Part shown: in pieces, positions 37,035-38,201 of the stretch | Layout: each line of letters opens with the position of its first letter | How positions within the stretch are numbered: the first letter of the stretch is position 1 | IMG/VR virus record: IMGVR_UViG_3300017726_000019 | Location: 1-38,201 of that record | DNA from: a virus | DNA: 38,201 nucleotides | Reading direction: 5' to 3' (one strand) | Notes under the pieces: model-generated | What the model was told of the DNA's origin: nothing | Databases searched by the model: none | Seen by the model: only the letters and a program-made list of their open reading frames with translations | Position numbers and translations under genes: made by a program

Positions 37035-38201
37035 TAATTATAATCCCACATATATGACATATCACCATATTCACCAACTGATGCATTGGACCAACGATCT
37101 CCTTGTGCATCAACGAAACTAGTATCTTCTAGACCATCATTCAAAAAACCAAACGGTGCCATATCTTGTTCAATCTGATTCTTCTGCTCTTCATATAATC
37201 TCTTACGAACATCCTGGTCTGTCAACTCTTTAAAGTAATCCATCTGGACTAACCAGGCATAAATGACAAGACACATTGCCAAGTCATCATTACAACCTTC
37301 TTCTGCCTCAAATGAATTATGCTTTGAAATGAATGTAGTTAGTTCAGCAATAATTTCATAATCATTGAAGATGAGTTTATCTTCCTCAATCATTGTCTTC
37401 AAATTCAAAGACCCAACTTTTTTAACAGTCTTTGACATCTTGACGCCAAGTTGTGTCTTCTTACCAGAAAATCCTTGTCCAACAATCTGTCCTGCTCTAC
37501 CTCTCATAGAACACATTAGTAGGTTTTGATACTCAAGATCATATTGCAGAATTGATGCTACTTGATCACCAATATCATTTACTTCACATAAAATATATGC
37601 ACTATTATAACTCTTTGCTACCTCGTAGATGATGTTTGGAAACAGCATCGGTTTGATATCATTATTCCTATATTTTGCTACAACTCTATGAGGAAATTCT
37701 GTTATATCAACTACGACAAATGCTGAGTAGTCTTCACCAACTCCTCTTGCAACGTCAACTGTCATAACATAATCATGATTTTCTAAAGAAGGTTGATATA
37801 CATCCAAACCTGCATTCTTATGCATTGGTGAATCATATACCAATGTTCTTAATTTACTAGGGGCAATCAGTGTGTCAACTGATCCTAGGAATTCACACTC
37901 AAACTCAACTTTAAACTGTTGTTCGGATGTGTTCGCAATAGTCTGTTCTTTCCATTTGGAATCTCTTCCAGGAACTTCTGACCAATGAACATCTGTATGA
38001 ATATACTCATTCTTTCCTCTTTCAGCATCATGCCACAGACGGTAGAAATGATTCATACCATGTGGAGTGGATACGATAATTACCTTGGTACTTTTACCAG
38101 AAGTAATAGTAGGATAAACAGAGGCAAAGAACGAGTCAGCAACGTGGTTTGGGACGAATGCGAATTCGTCGAGAAAGAGGATGTTAAAAGACATACCTCG
38201 G
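37034..38201 (-). CDS. 17: Terminase large subunit gp17, 5' end cut by window
   Basis: Packaging motor: an N-terminal ATPase, mostly outside the window, and a C-terminal nuclease that cuts concatemers. The visible part starts RGMSFNILFLDEFAFVPNHV, holding the Walker B and catalytic Glu, then IIVSTPHGMNHFYRLWHDA (coupling motif). The nuclease Asp residues are in VMTVDVARGVGEDYSAF, ILCEVNDIGD and NDDLAMCLVIYAWL. About 388 residues remain of an expected 550-600. Confidence 0.96.
   Translation of the reverse strand, partial: RGMSFNILFLDEFAFVPNHVADSFFASVYPTITSGKSTKVIIVSTPHGMNHFYRLWHDAERGKNEYIHTDVHWSEVPGRDSKWKEQTIANTSEQQFKVEFECEFLGSVDTLIAPSKLRTLVYDSPMHKNAGLDVYQPSLENHDYVMTVDVARGVGEDYSAFVVVDITEFPHRVVAKYRNNDIKPMLFPNIIYEVAKSYNSAYILCEVNDIGDQVASILQYDLEYQNLLMCSMRGRAGQIVGQGFSGKKTQLGVKMSKTVKKVGSLNLKTMIEEDKLIFNDYEIIAELTTFISKHNSFEAEEGCNDDLAMCLVIYAWLVQMDYFKELTDQDVRKRLYEEQKNQIEQDMAPFGFLNDGLEDTSFVDAQGDRWSNASVGEYGDMSYMWDYN

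Noticed and set aside
37022-37040. TATAAT at the end of gp17 as a promoter
   Set aside because: It is formed by the Tyr-Asn codons and stop of gp17, and no -35 box was recognised.
1-38201. Plus-strand open frames of 60-150 codons in many places
   Set aside because: They lie antisense to recognised core genes, have no ribosome-binding sites or family motifs, and are Ser/Phe/Leu-rich as expected for the complement of AT-rich coding DNA.
1-38201. Avoidance of GATC as a sign of restriction by the host
   Set aside because: GATC is seen many times by eye across the window, so no depletion is apparent.
1-38201. tRNA genes, CRISPR arrays, insertion sequences, photosynthesis genes (psbA, psbD)
   Set aside because: None were found on either strand; gene packing leaves no gap large enough except 7560-7930, which is explained by the regulatory island.

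Overview
The window is a stretch of a large, AT-rich, T4-like (Tevenvirinae-type) tailed-phage genome. Every gene I can support lies on the minus strand, so transcription runs from right to left. The T4 core set is easy to recognise. The accessory set points to a marine cyanomyovirus: CobS-like AAA+ ATPase, Hsp20, several 2-oxoglutarate/Fe(II) oxygenases, a DUF3110-like protein typical of cyanobacteria and their phages, and a VWA/HEXXH protein. A pelagiphage or another marine host cannot be excluded from sequence alone.

Layout in the direction of transcription. Positions 38201-28350 hold the late virion block: gp17 (cut by the window edge), a small zinc protein, gp18 sheath, gp19 tube, gp20 portal, a gp67-like core peptide, an unknown 89-aa protein, gp21 protease, gp22 scaffold and gp23 capsid. 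TATAAATA-type late promoters are scattered through it, and it closes with a UUCG terminator. Positions 28290-24645 hold a small unknown gene, a gp3-like tail protein, uvsY, uvsW, an LSm-like protein and the late sigma factor gp55, which has its own sigma70-type promoter. Positions 24650-20430 hold gp47, DUF3110, gp46, a sulfotransferase and an HNH-like protein. Positions 20430-16996 hold a VWA/HEXXH protein, a 55-aa zinc peptide and a CobS/MoxR-like AAA+ ATPase.

A consensus promoter at the end of the cobS-like gene then drives 16975-9576. This block holds a DUF3310 protein, gp45 clamp, gp44 and gp62 clamp loader and RegA, interleaved with accessory genes (three oxygenases, a GDP-mannose-hydrolase-like Nudix protein, an AbrB-like peptide, a D12-class adenine methylase, an LSm-like protein and small membrane proteins). 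Positions 9590-7560 form a regulatory island of short transcription units: a ParB/sulfiredoxin-like protein, Hsp20 and two hydrophobic microproteins. Its terminators and promoters are physically fused. Positions 7560-1 hold two LSm-like proteins, a UPF0489/arginase-like protein, gp43 polymerase, a small unknown, UvsX, two more oxygenases and gp41 helicase (cut by the left edge).

The genes form a replisome (gp41, 43, 44, 45, 62), a recombination set (UvsX, UvsY, UvsW, gp46, gp47) and a late-transcription switch (gp55 with gp45), next to the virion genes. The most unusual items are the CobS-like plus VWA/HEXXH cassette, the fused terminator-promoter elements, the operator-like repeat array before two microproteins, a family of four LSm-like proteins, and five 2OG-oxygenase-like genes inserted among replication genes. 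No tRNA, CRISPR array or insertion sequence was seen.
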